NCBI GenBank assembly: GCA_964433555.1
Contig: CAYSRG010000010.1
Coordinates: 1-64,000 of the forward strand
Reading direction: 5' to 3'
Source: Stramentimicrobium sp964433555
Lineage (GTDB): Bacteria; Atribacterota; Phoenicimicrobiia; Phoenicimicrobiales; Stramentimicrobiaceae
DNA: 64,000 bases
Part shown: in pieces, positions 7,166-15,989 of the stretch
Layout: every line of letters starts with the position of its first letter
Position numbering within the stretch: position 1 is the stretch's first letter
The notes under the pieces: generated by a model
Told to the model about the DNA's origin: nothing
Seen by the model: only the letters and a program-made list of their open reading frames with translations
Databases searched by the model: none
Position numbers and translations under genes: made by a program

Positions 7166-8197
7166 ATGGGAAAAGCTAATGAAACATTCGATCAGGAGTT
7201 ATTGGATTTATTGGCCATAGCTAATAAACAGAGGCTAAAGATTGGTTTAGCCTTAGGCAGCGGATCAGCAAGGGGAATGGCTCATATTGGCGTCATTCAG
7301 ATTCTACGGCAATACCAGATACCAATACACTTCATTACTGGAACAAGTATTGGGGCAGTTGTCGGTTCTGTCTATGCAACCGGTATTTCTGTTGGGGAAA
7401 TGGAAGAAATCATCTGTTCAATGAAAAACACCAACTTTCTTTCTTTTTTAAATCCCGCTATCCCAAGCTCAGGCTTTATTAGTGGAAGTCGAGGTGTTGA
7501 TTTTTTAGAAAGAATTGCTTTACGTGACAAAAAATTCAGTGACTTAAAAATTCCCTTTGCGGCAGTTGCTACAGATATTAAAACCGGAACCAAAGTCATT
7601 TTAAATCAGGGGAGCGTCATTAAGGCAGTTAGGGCAAGTTTTGCTATCCCGGGAATTTTTACTCCGGTAAGATATCAGGAATACTTTCTAGTTGACGGTG
7701 GTTTGGTTGATCCCGTTCCGGTAGATGTAGCCAGAGGTATGGGAGCAGATCTGGTCATTGCGGTAAGTTTGAGCTCAATAAATCCTGAACCGCAGGTTTT
7801 GACCCATACTCAGGAAAACGACCGTTTAGACCAAGCAAGGGATTTAATCAATTTAAAACTTTATAAAAATATTAAAACAAAATATTATATTGTAGATAAA
7901 ATTGATTCATTGTTAGGTCAAGGTCTTATTTCTCTGGGGGGAAAATATAAAACTACCAAAAAACAATTGGAGGGACCTTATATTTTCGAAGTACTTAGTA
8001 AATCTATTGATATTATGGAAAAAGAAATAACTTCTCACAGTATTGTTAATGCAGATATTGTAATCAAACCCAAACAGATTGAAGAGATAGGGCTTTTTGA
8101 GTTTAAAAAAGCAGAAAAAATAATAAAAGAGGGGAAAGAATCTACCAGGGAAATGATACCTCAAATAAAGGAAGTCCTCAAGATGAAAATTAAATGA
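7166..8197 (+). CDS. Patatin-like phospholipase (RssA/NTE-type)
   Basis: 343 aa from the ATG at 7166, preceded by AAGGATG; a TTG 45 bases upstream is possible but has no ribosome site. The oxyanion loop GSGSARG (31-37), nucleophile elbow GTSIG (Ser 61) and DGG (Asp 177) form the Ser-Asp dyad of patatin hydrolases. DPVPVDVARGMGADLVIAVS is the typical strand after the Asp. There is no signal peptide, so it should act in the cytoplasm on phospholipids or acyl esters. The C-terminal 100 residues are Lys-rich and unlike the core. Its paralogue at 21070 is secreted. It is the last gene before repeat copy 2. Confidence 0.88.
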   Translation: MGKANETFDQELLDLLAIANKQRLKIGLALGSGSARGMAHIGVIQILRQYQIPIHFITGTSIGAVVGSVYATGISVGEMEEIICSMKNTNFLSFLNPAIPSSGFISGSRGVDFLERIALRDKKFSDLKIPFAAVATDIKTGTKVILNQGSVIKAVRASFAIPGIFTPVRYQEYFLVDGGLVDPVPVDVARGMGADLVIAVSLSSINPEPQVLTHTQENDRLDQARDLINLKLYKNIKTKYYIVDKIDSLLGQGLISLGGKYKTTKKQLEGPYIFEVLSKSIDIMEKEITSHSIVNADIVIKPKQIEEIGLFEFKKAEKIIKEGKESTREMIPQIKEVLKMKIK

Positions 8198-8217
8198 TAT
8201 TTTTCTTGCTCTCTATT

Positions 8218-8517
8218 AATCAACCATTCCATCAACGATCTGCGCATTTTTATTGCCAGTAACGGCCGAAAGTCCTGATATATAATGGTTACAGGCTGCC
8301 TTTCAAATTTTGCCGATATGAAGAGTATTTTTATTATAAGGGTTATTGTTCATCTCTGCCAAAAAAGCCCGTAAAAAGGCTATATTTAAAGATAATTTTT
8401 CACATTACCTGTAAAATCCCCATATTCAGGCATATAATACTAATTATCCCTCTCTAACCTATTATTAAGCTTATTATCTCTGTATTTATCCACAACAAGA
8501 GGGAATTATGTGGATAA
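8218..8517. repeat. Direct repeat, copy 2, with perfect inverted DnaA-box-like pair
   Basis: This is the same unit as at 1273. Here it preserves only the C-terminal codons of the small ORF without its start. It ends with TTATCCACA (8486-8494) and its exact inverted copy TGTGGATAA (8509-8517), both identical to the consensus DnaA box. The hairpin near 8362-8382 (AAGCCC...GGCTAT) is also kept. About 6.94 kb separates the copies. Confidence 0.8.
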
Positions 8518-8566
8518 GTGAGTTTAACAATAAAATAATAGCCATATACTCTGTTTTGTGTATTTC

Positions 8567-8595
8567 TTGACAAGTATATATGTAAAGTTTAAGCT
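8567..8595 (+). promoter_or_regulatory. Putative promoter of the zinc-ribbon protein gene
   Basis: Consensus TTGACA (8567-8572) with a 17-base spacer and a weak -10, TAAGCT (8590-8595), 35 bases upstream of the start codon. It lies just past the DnaA-box pair. Confidence 0.35.
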
Positions 8596-8629
8596 AAAAA
8601 CATAGTTTATTTATGTATAGGATAATTAA

Positions 8630-9799
8630 ATGAATATTGACCAGTGGATTTTGCGTTTTTCGGAAGCATATATAGAAAACGATAATTCTTTCTTGCCATC
8701 CACAAAAGAAATGCTTTTAAAAAAATTACCAGTGGGACAGGAAGAAAACAAGCAAAATTTTATTGACAGAGCTATTTATGAAACAGGAATGGCACCAGAT
8801 CCCTTTAATATAATTGATCAGTCTCAACGTAATTTTATTGAGGAAGCAAAGGAAATTATTACAAAGTATTTTTTTAATAAATTTATTTATGGCGAAAAAT
8901 TCGGTCCTATTAAACGAATCAAAGAAAAGTACAGAGATACTATAGAAAATAATTATAACTTATCAAGTGGGCCTTTTGTATCTCTTGCACAAACATATTG
9001 GACCTTCAAAATAGAAATAAGAGACTTATTGCCAGAATACAAAGATCTTATATTAACAAGAATCTTATTAGAAGTTGAAGGAGATATCGCAAGTTTGTTT
9101 TTCCCTACCCCAGGTCCAGTCGTGATTTGGGTTAGACAGAGAAGAGAAGATCAAAGACAACTACTTGAACAGCATGCTCCTGAAATTGATATTGATGCTT
9201 TTTTAGATAACAACCCGATCTTGGGCACTTCAAGAGGTTCTGTTTCCAAAAGAGTTTTTAGTGAAAGAATATTGATAAGATGTCAAAATCCTAGTTGCAA
9301 ACATTTCCTTAGAGTCCCCAATACAGTTAAAGCACTAAAAATAAAGTGCCCTAAATGTAAAACATCTTTTCGTTTTCCAGCAGAAGACTTTGAATGGTTA
9401 AACCGGTTACGCCCAGATGTCCATCCGGAACCTTTTAGAGTCACTGAATTAGAAAACCTTCGCCAACTTTTCGATATTCCTCATAATTTATTCGCTATAA
9501 AAATATTATGTTCCCCCTGGATTACTCGTAGAATTCAGGAAAGTGTTTATATACAGTGTCGCGAAAAAATGCCAAAGGCATCAGAAAAGGAAATACTTAA
9601 GTCTGTTTTTAAGACACGTATATCTCCCAATTTACCTTTTGGGTATGATATGACTGAAGAAGAGATGAACGAGGCTATGAAATCAATTACTTCTTTAAAA
9701 GATTTAACAGAGTATTTCATTAAAAGAGACGAAGCAGAAGAACCCCTTTTCCCTGATCCGTTTGGATTTGATATAAAAATAAACAAAATACTTTCATAG
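8630..9799 (+). CDS. Unknown 389-aa protein with a zinc ribbon
   Basis: I do not recognise this protein. It starts MNIDQWILRFSEAYIEND. Near residues 220-245 it has CQNPSC and CPKC (a C-x4-C, C-x2-C pair) in the context RVPNTVKALKIKCPKCKTSF, typical of a small zinc ribbon of the kind used to bind nucleic acid or proteins. The rest looks soluble and mixed helical, with no signal peptide or membrane segment. The start codon has only a weak AGGATAA upstream. It lies at the border between the repeat-bounded cassette and the integrase/restriction region, and a 61-aa gene follows on the same strand. Confidence 0.65.
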   Translation: MNIDQWILRFSEAYIENDNSFLPSTKEMLLKKLPVGQEENKQNFIDRAIYETGMAPDPFNIIDQSQRNFIEEAKEIITKYFFNKFIYGEKFGPIKRIKEKYRDTIENNYNLSSGPFVSLAQTYWTFKIEIRDLLPEYKDLILTRILLEVEGDIASLFFPTPGPVVIWVRQRREDQRQLLEQHAPEIDIDAFLDNNPILGTSRGSVSKRVFSERILIRCQNPSCKHFLRVPNTVKALKIKCPKCKTSFRFPAEDFEWLNRLRPDVHPEPFRVTELENLRQLFDIPHNLFAIKILCSPWITRRIQESVYIQCREKMPKASEKEILKSVFKTRISPNLPFGYDMTEEEMNEAMKSITSLKDLTEYFIKRDEAEEPLFPDPFGFDIKINKILS

Positions 9800-9921
9800 T
9801 TAAATAGATTATCCCCGGTCAATAAGAGAGGTTTTTTGGAGTATTTTGTAATAATATTATATGAGATATATGGGGAAATTGTAATAAATTAAAAAATAAC
9901 TAAAAAATTAGGAGGCTTAAA

Positions 9922-10107
9922 ATGGACAATGAGGAGCTTGTTTTTTTAAGAGAGGAGCTTAATAAAATTAACCAACAAATCAAAAACATTACCTATGGTG
10001 GTAGCAAAGATATTGTAGAAGCACAAATAAAACTATGGGAATTAAGGGACCTGATTAAAGTGAGAATTAGGGCGGCAGAAGGTAAAAATGTAGGAAGAGT
10101 AAATTAA
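9922..10107 (+). CDS. Small 61-aa coiled-coil protein, unknown
   Basis: The ATG has AGGAGGC seven bases upstream. The protein is highly charged with a heptad-like pattern (LREELNKINQQIKNI, then QIKLWELRDLIKVRIRAAEG), so a short coiled coil is likely. A good terminator follows 30 bases after the stop, so the gene is expressed as its own unit or with the zinc-ribbon gene 122 bases upstream. The size and charge are common in phage or plasmid accessory proteins; no function can be assigned. Confidence 0.6.
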   Translation: MDNEELVFLREELNKINQQIKNITYGGSKDIVEAQIKLWELRDLIKVRIRAAEGKNVGRVN

Positions 10108-10137
10108 ATATCTGATATTAAATTTTGTAGAGCTACC

Positions 10138-10183
10138 AAATAGCCATTTGAAAAGTATTAAGTTTTTCGGATGGCTATTTTTG
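10138..10183 (+). terminator. Rho-independent terminator
   Basis: AAATAGCCAT (10138-10147) pairs with ATGGCTATTT (10171-10180), followed by further T residues. It lies downstream of the 61-aa gene. The next 300 bases (10184-10485) hold no gene: very AT-rich sequence with ATAACACAAT (10313-10322), a palindromic TTGCAATTGCA near 10423, and probably the recombinase promoter. Confidence 0.75.
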
Positions 10184-10485
10184 TTTGAGTAAAAAGATAT
10201 ACTATTGATAAATATATAAACTCAAAATATCCCCGTATTTGAAAAATTTTTTCTTTATTAATGAATTACATTCATTTTATTCCGGGAAAAGAACCAGAGC
10301 CTTATATTCGCATAACACAATATGTATTTTGTTATTCATGAAGAAAAATTCTTAAAAATCTCTCTATCCTTTTTATAAATTCATTTTTACCCTACAACAC
10401 AAAACATTTTTTAAATAATATTTGCAATTGCATAACATTATGATTTATTATAAATAAAATGTTACATCAGGGATGTGGAAGAATA

Positions 10486-11076
10486 ATGAATAATGTAGAA
10501 CCGATCAGAAACCAGCAGAAGATTTATGCCATCAAGCAATATATTTTAGGTGATAAATATAATCCGGCATACCGGGAAAGAGATTACCTGTTATTTGTCT
10601 TCGGGATCAATTCCGCTTTGAGAATTTCCGATTTACTGTCTCTTAAGGTTAAAGATGTATTAAATACCCAGGGAGACATAAGAGACCATTTCAAGATCCG
10701 GACCAGCAAGACTAAAAGGGAGCTGAAAATTTTAATTAATGATTCAGTCAAAAAAGCACTGGAAAAATATTTTGCCAAAGAGAAGTTCCCGGATCCGGAA
10801 GATTTTCTTTTCAAGACACAGACCGGCCAGAGACTGGACCGGATCAGGGCATGGACACTGATTAAAAAATGGATTAAAGCAGTGGGGCTTGATCCAACAA
10901 ATTACGGCACGCATACTTTGAGAAAAACCTGGGGCTATCATTCCCGGAAAAATTTCGGAATACCTATAGAGTTGATCTCCGAAAAACTTGGCCACAGTTC
11001 CAATGCTGTCACCAAAAGATATATCGGCATCAGCCAGGAAGAAATTAATAATATAGAAAAGAAAGTCTGCTTGTAA
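10486..11076 (+). CDS. Minimal tyrosine recombinase/integrase
   Basis: 196 aa from the ATG at 10486 (GGAAG precedes it; an ATG 27 bases earlier is less likely). Catalytic residues are Arg 46 (ALRISDL), Lys near 74-77, His-x-x-Arg at 143-146 (THTLRKT), His 170 (LGHSS) and Tyr 179 (KRYIGIS). It is shorter than XerC/D (about 300 aa) because the N-terminal core-binding domain is almost absent. Such short recombinases occur beside mobile accessory genes. It lies immediately upstream of the restriction-modification operon, and may have moved it or invert a nearby segment. I found no clear att sites. Confidence 0.85.
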   Translation: MNNVEPIRNQQKIYAIKQYILGDKYNPAYRERDYLLFVFGINSALRISDLLSLKVKDVLNTQGDIRDHFKIRTSKTKRELKILINDSVKKALEKYFAKEKFPDPEDFLFKTQTGQRLDRIRAWTLIKKWIKAVGLDPTNYGTHTLRKTWGYHSRKNFGIPIELISEKLGHSSNAVTKRYIGISQEEINNIEKKVCL

Positions 11077-11151
11077 ATTTAATAGCCACTTTATTATTTT
11101 ATAATAAATGTATTTTCGAAAAATCTAAAATAAAAAAGGAAATGGTATAAG

Positions 11152-12495
11152 ATGACAACAACACAAACAAAGAATAGATCACCAGAACAAATTTTAAGTT
11201 TATTCAAAGAAAAAAACATAGATGAAGATTGGACCTTTGCTGAATCTAAGCCATCTGATACAGGGAAATGGACACATAGTTATCATCGTTATCCCGCAAA
11301 ATTCATTCCCCAGTTAGTTGAAAAATTAATCGATGAATATATATTTGATAAAGAAGCTCATATAAATGATCCCTTTATGGGGTGTGGCACTACCATTGTT
11401 ACAGCTGTATCCAGGGGTTTCAAGGCTAGTGGGACTGACATTAATAGGATATCATCTCTTATAACTAAGGTAAAGTCTACACCTATAGAGCCTTCCTATC
11501 TTGATAATAAAATTAAAAATATGTTAGAGAGCCTGGAATTTTTAAATTCTTCTCGAAACGAGAAGTTGTTTTCTAATGTAAATCTTCAACCTTTATTCCC
11601 TATAAAACACCTAGAAAGAATAAACTATTGGTTTAACGAACAAAACAGAAATGAATTGGGAATAATATTAAGGGCAATTTATAATGAAAATGATAAAACA
11701 ATACGTGATTTTTTTCTTGTAGCATTTAGTCACATTTTAAAAAATTGTTCTACCTGGCTTCAGGCAAGCACAAAACCTACTAGAGATTTTAAAAAAACCC
11801 CCTCACGACCTTATCATATTTTTAAACGGCACCTAAAAAAAATGCAAAGGGGTAATAATTCTTTTTACCAAATCGTACCGCAAAAAGTAAAAGACAACAT
11901 AGTCAACTATTTAAATATTAAAATACAAGACGCTAAAATGCAGCCTACATGTGATGATGAAGTAGATTTAATAATTAGTTCAAGCCCCTATGTTACGAGT
12001 TACGAATATGCAGATCTGCATCAACTTTCCACAATATGGCTCGATTTTGCAAATGATCTTGTCGATTATAGAAAAGACTTTATTGGTTCGGCATATAAAC
12101 ATAGAAATGGGAATAATTTAAAAAGCATTATAGCAAAAAATATAGTAAATAATATGCAAGAAAAAAGTGAAAAAGTAGCTGATGAAATTAAAACCTTTTT
12201 TGGTGATATGCAAGAAGTGTTTAATGAAAGCTATCGCACTTTAAAAAGTGGAGGTAGATGTTGTTATGTAATTGGAAACACTTCTTTAAAAGGCGTAGAT
12301 ATTCTAAATGCTGAAGTTTTTGCAGAAAGCATACAATATTCAGGATTCGTTTTAGATAGGATAATTAAAAGAAAAATACCATCAAAAATATTGCCACAAA
12401 AAAGAGACAAAAAAACAGGAAGGTTTGCAAGTAATCACAAAGCAAACTCAGAAGCATACCCAATAGAATATATTGTAATAGGATTAAAGGAGTAA
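11152..12495 (+). CDS. DNA methyltransferase 1 (amino-methyltransferase, N4-cytosine or N6-adenine type)
   Basis: 447 aa. HSYHRYPAKFIPQLV (about 43-57) is the usual lead-in, DPFMGCGTT (73-81) is the SAM-binding motif I, and SSSPYV (276-281) is the catalytic motif IV in its SPPY-like form. About 200 residues between them probably hold the target-recognition region. The late GGRCCYVIGNTSLKG fits a Rossmann C-terminal strand. AAAGGAAAT precedes the ATG. The stop lies three bases before the endonuclease start, so the two are translated together. An SPPY-type motif IV suggests N4-cytosine methylation, but sequence alone does not settle the base. Confidence 0.88.
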   Translation: MTTTQTKNRSPEQILSLFKEKNIDEDWTFAESKPSDTGKWTHSYHRYPAKFIPQLVEKLIDEYIFDKEAHINDPFMGCGTTIVTAVSRGFKASGTDINRISSLITKVKSTPIEPSYLDNKIKNMLESLEFLNSSRNEKLFSNVNLQPLFPIKHLERINYWFNEQNRNELGIILRAIYNENDKTIRDFFLVAFSHILKNCSTWLQASTKPTRDFKKTPSRPYHIFKRHLKKMQRGNNSFYQIVPQKVKDNIVNYLNIKIQDAKMQPTCDDEVDLIISSSPYVTSYEYADLHQLSTIWLDFANDLVDYRKDFIGSAYKHRNGNNLKSIIAKNIVNNMQEKSEKVADEIKTFFGDMQEVFNESYRTLKSGGRCCYVIGNTSLKGVDILNAEVFAESIQYSGFVLDRIIKRKIPSKILPQKRDKKTGRFASNHKANSEAYPIEYIVIGLKE

Positions 12496-12498
12496 AAC

Positions 12499-13185
12499 AT
12501 GAAATTTGAAGATTTAAAAAATTTATACTTACAAAAGAAAGACCAATATGGTGTAAATGCCTATAAATATATTTCCCAGTTGTTAGAAGAAGCAAAAGAA
12601 GTACATAAAAAAGATTGGCTTAAAAATCCCACCAAAAGAGGTGATCATGAACAAAGTTGGAGAGCATTTAAAGGAAAGAACTTAGAAAAACTTATTCAAT
12701 TTATAATTACTGAAGAAGTTGAGGGAATGGGTTTAAAAGTTATAAATGGAAACAATTTAGAAAGAAGAAAAAATTTACCGTTTGAATTAAGTCAAATAAA
12801 AAGAAATTTAGCAATTGATTATGGAGAATTTGGACTACATTTACCAGATGTGGATATCATTATTTACAATCCCAAAAATTATAAAGTTTTAGTGGTTATT
12901 TCAAGTAAAGTTACTCTCAGAGAAAGAATAGCTCAGACTGGATATTGGAAGCTTAAATTGTTAAAAGATGAGGCTACAAAGCATATTAAAGTTTATTTCA
13001 TAACTCCGGATGAGGATGGAACATTAAAGTATAAGAAGCCATCTAAAAAAGGAAGGGCAATTTTAGAAGTTGATTTAGATGGTAGCTATATTTTAACAGA
13101 AGATGATATAGAAGAAAGTAGCAAGGTCAAGTTGTTTGAACATTTCATTGGGGATTTAAAGGAATTGCTTAAAAATGAGAGTTAA
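12499..13185 (+). CDS. Type II restriction endonuclease, BsaWI-like
   Basis: 228 aa. PDVD at 116-119 and ISSK at 134-137 form a PD...(D/E/S)xK nuclease core, followed by TLRERIAQTGYWKLKL. That block and the length resemble BsaWI-type endonucleases of the CCGG-recognising group; the match is from memory, so specificity is uncertain. AGGAG lies before the ATG. The gene sits between two methyltransferase genes, three bases after the first and overlapping the second by 11 bases, a tight operon that makes the restriction role very likely. Confidence 0.78.
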   Translation: MKFEDLKNLYLQKKDQYGVNAYKYISQLLEEAKEVHKKDWLKNPTKRGDHEQSWRAFKGKNLEKLIQFIITEEVEGMGLKVINGNNLERRKNLPFELSQIKRNLAIDYGEFGLHLPDVDIIIYNPKNYKVLVVISSKVTLRERIAQTGYWKLKLLKDEATKHIKVYFITPDEDGTLKYKKPSKKGRAILEVDLDGSYILTEDDIEESSKVKLFEHFIGDLKELLKNES

Positions 13186-13873
13186 AAAACCAAAACTTGA
13201 AACCACAACTCTGTGGGATTTTCCAACACAAAATTACGGAGATAAACCACATGGTGATAATAAATATTCTGGCGTAACCCCGGCTTTTATCATTTGGAAT
13301 TTAATTCAAAGATATACCAAAGAAAACGACTTAGTAGTTGACCCAATGTGTGGAAGTGGCACTACTATTGATGTTTGTAATGAAGAAAATAGAAATGTTA
13401 TAGGATACGATATTGTTCCCTATAGAGAAGATATAAAACAAGCAGATGCTAGAAAATTACCATTAGAAAATGAAGCAGTAGATTTTATTTTTATAGATTC
13501 CCCTTATTCAGACAATATTAAATACAATGATCACCCTGATAACCTGGGAAAAATATCTTGCGAAAATCCTGTATTTTTTGAAGAAATGGAAAAAGTTGCA
13601 CAAGAAGCTTATCGTATCCTTAAACCAGAAAAATATGTAGCTTGGTTAATTGGGGATCAAGCAAAAAAGAAGAAGTTCACTCCTGTTGGGTTTAAAATAT
13701 ATTCTATACTTGATAATTATTTTACTCCTGTTGATCTAGTGTGTGTTACTCGGCATAATCAAACTTCGAATACTGGTATCTGGCATGAAAGAGCAAAGAG
13801 ATATAATTTTTATCTAAGAGGCTTTAAATATTTGATAATAATGAAAAGGGGCAAAAAACAGAAAAATATATAA
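13175..13873 (+). CDS. DNA methyltransferase 2 (amino-methyltransferase)
   Basis: 232 aa. DPMCGSGTT (56-64) is motif I and DSPYSDNIKY (108-117) is motif IV with DSPY in place of DPPY. It lacks a large insert, so its target-recognition region must be small or C-terminal (VTRHNQTSNTGIWHERAKR). It starts inside the endonuclease gene in another frame, implying coupled translation. A second methyltransferase is usual when a site is asymmetric or strand-specific; with a CCGG-type enzyme it would be unexpected. It may instead modify a different base or serve in establishing protection. Confidence 0.85.
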   Translation: MRVKKPKLETTTLWDFPTQNYGDKPHGDNKYSGVTPAFIIWNLIQRYTKENDLVVDPMCGSGTTIDVCNEENRNVIGYDIVPYREDIKQADARKLPLENEAVDFIFIDSPYSDNIKYNDHPDNLGKISCENPVFFEEMEKVAQEAYRILKPEKYVAWLIGDQAKKKKFTPVGFKIYSILDNYFTPVDLVCVTRHNQTSNTGIWHERAKRYNFYLRGFKYLIIMKRGKKQKNI

Positions 13874-14050
13874 ACATCTAGTCAAGGTCAATGACTTTCT
13901 GTTGTAGACATCCCTTAAAAAATAATAAAGTATTGTTAATAAAATAAAAACTGAATTAGACAAACAAAAAGAAATAAGATAGATAAGATAATCGAAAATG
14001 CAGTTTAATAAATATTATATTCTATTTCTTACCCCTTCCCTTCTTTTGCT

Positions 14051-14928
14051 TTAGTCTTTTTTTTGTTCTGTATTGGCTAGTTTTTTCATCACCTCATCTT
14101 TTTCTTTCAAATACCATTCCCTTGGTTCTCCTGTTTCAAATTGGAATACATCACTTGCTATAAATCCTGTAACTTTTTCAAAAGAATCAAGGGCTTCTTT
14201 TCTAACCCATAAATTGGGATCATTCTCCATTACCTCTAACAAAGCTTCGGGAACATTTATTTCTTTACGTCTTGCCAAAAGATTTGCCGCTTTCGTACGT
14301 ACCATCCAATTTTGGTTATTTATTAAATCTTCAATTAACCAATTTGTTTCAAAATCATCTTCTTCTACACAAGAGCCATCTTCCTTTGTTCTATGAATTT
14401 CTATACCTTTAATTCTCGTAGTACCAATATAAGACAATTTCGCTTCTAATGCCGCTGCTCTAGCACGTTCAAGTAAATCACAATCATCAGATTGATAATT
14501 TCTCAAAGAATTATAAGCATCATAATCCCCGTTAAAGACTCCATTTTTTAATTTTTGGATTTCAAATAATTTATCTTCTTTATTTATCAAAATACTAAGC
14601 TTATTAGTGGTTTCCACTGCTTCTAGTTGAATTTCTTGTAAATGTTTTTTAGCATCTTGAGCTACTTCTTCAACACAGTTTAATCTGTCAAGAATTTCTT
14701 CAGCTTTTTCTACTCTTTTATCTATCTCGAACCCCAAAAAAACTAATCTGGTTGCTCCTTCTATGTCAGCTAACCAAAATACCCCTAGTGCAAAAATTAA
14801 AACAATAACACTCGTTACCTTTTAGTGTTATCCTTATTAGATAAAGGTAAACAATATTTCATAAGCACAAATATCGATGCTATAGTAACGACAAACCTAA
14901 CAATAATACCAAATAAAGAGATGTCCAA
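14051..14928 (-). pseudogene. HEAT-repeat membrane protein, frame interrupted
   Basis: The main frame, 14051-14737, encodes 228 residues with a coiled coil and HEAT-like repeats (NQNWMVRTKAANLLARRKEI, then DPNLWVRKEALDSFEKV). Upstream in the same frame the sequence still codes a clear membrane segment (VIVLIFALGVFWLADIEGA), but no usable start exists. A separate 37-codon frame starts at TTG 14928 after AAAGGAG, encodes a membrane segment (GIIVRFVVTIASIFVLMKYC) and stops at 14815, one frame away. A single -1 shift near the AAAA run at 14820-14823 would join them into a 292-aa protein with two membrane segments. It starts 22 bases after the DUF3800 gene stop, so both are in one operon. Confidence 0.6.
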
Positions 14929-14949
14929 TTTAAATATTTCTCCTTTATA

Positions 14950-15777
14950 TTATTCTAATATATTGAATATCTTTCTCTTAATTTCTTCTCTCACATTTTC
15001 ACCGCGGGGAATTTCCCTAATTCCATACCCTAAAATTTTCTTGTAATTATCGCATCTCAATAAAGGTTTAATTCTTCTAGCAAAAATCCCTGTACTTTCC
15101 GGAAATCCTTTCATAAATCCGCCAAAACATCCGGCAATATAATCCGCAATCTGAATACCAACACTATGATGGGAATATTCAATATTTAGGCTATCTTTAA
15201 TACATTTATGTTTAATGAAAAAGTTTTCTTTATAAAGATCATGATATATATCTCTAAATAGTTTATTCTTATCCGTGGAAACAGGATCTATAAATAATAC
15301 CCCCAAATTATTTGGTTCTAATTCCATTTCTATTCTTTGCATAATTGCCTCAATATGCCATCTATATATTTCATATAGGTTTATTAAACATCCCTCATTA
15401 AAAGTAATTGTCAATATGATTTTGCAATACTCTATTTCTGAAAGCAAACCTAATGATTTATCAACAAAACCAATAAGCTTATCATGTTTAATACTATTTA
15501 AAAAATGATAAGGTTTGGATTCCGGTATAGGCTCCCCTTTTCTTTCATAACATCTCTTATTCCATAAATAAGACCATTTAATTTCATAGTCATTGGAAGG
15601 TAAATTTGCTAACATACTACTTTTCAATCCACGTATTTTATTATTAACTTTTATCCATTCATCTGCAGAAATAATCAAAGCAGATCTTATATAATATGGA
15701 TGGATTCTTAGTTTTTTAGCGCTTTTTTCTTCACAATATTCACCACACTCGTCCGAAAAAATAAAATACGTACCCAT
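14950..15777 (-). CDS. DUF3800-family protein
   Basis: 275 aa from the ATG at 15777; a TTG 45 bases upstream adds an unlikely Tyr-rich leader. The acidic FSDECGEY near the N-terminus, FIDPVSTDK in the middle and GIQIADYIAGCFGG near the C-terminus match the spacing of DUF3800, an RNase H-like family often found among phage-defence and mobile genes. The conserved Asp residues of each motif are present, so it may be an active nuclease. The frameshifted HEAT-repeat gene follows after 22 bases. Its substrate is unknown. Confidence 0.7.
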   Translation of the reverse strand: MGTYFIFSDECGEYCEEKSAKKLRIHPYYIRSALIISADEWIKVNNKIRGLKSSMLANLPSNDYEIKWSYLWNKRCYERKGEPIPESKPYHFLNSIKHDKLIGFVDKSLGLLSEIEYCKIILTITFNEGCLINLYEIYRWHIEAIMQRIEMELEPNNLGVLFIDPVSTDKNKLFRDIYHDLYKENFFIKHKCIKDSLNIEYSHHSVGIQIADYIAGCFGGFMKGFPESTGIFARRIKPLLRCDNYKKILGYGIREIPRGENVREEIKRKIFNILE

Positions 15778-15989
15778 TTTATATATCCAAAAACTATTTA
15801 AATAATTATATTTTATATACAAAGATGTTTGGTGTGTTTTATTAATAATTTCATATTTACAAAGAGAGAGTGTTTTTATTGCAGCGGATACTATTATAAC
15901 TTACTTAAGTTTAATGAATTAAAATAGCAATTGCAACATCGAATCTATAAACAAATCAAAACTATATGGCCTGGTATTTTATTTGCATT

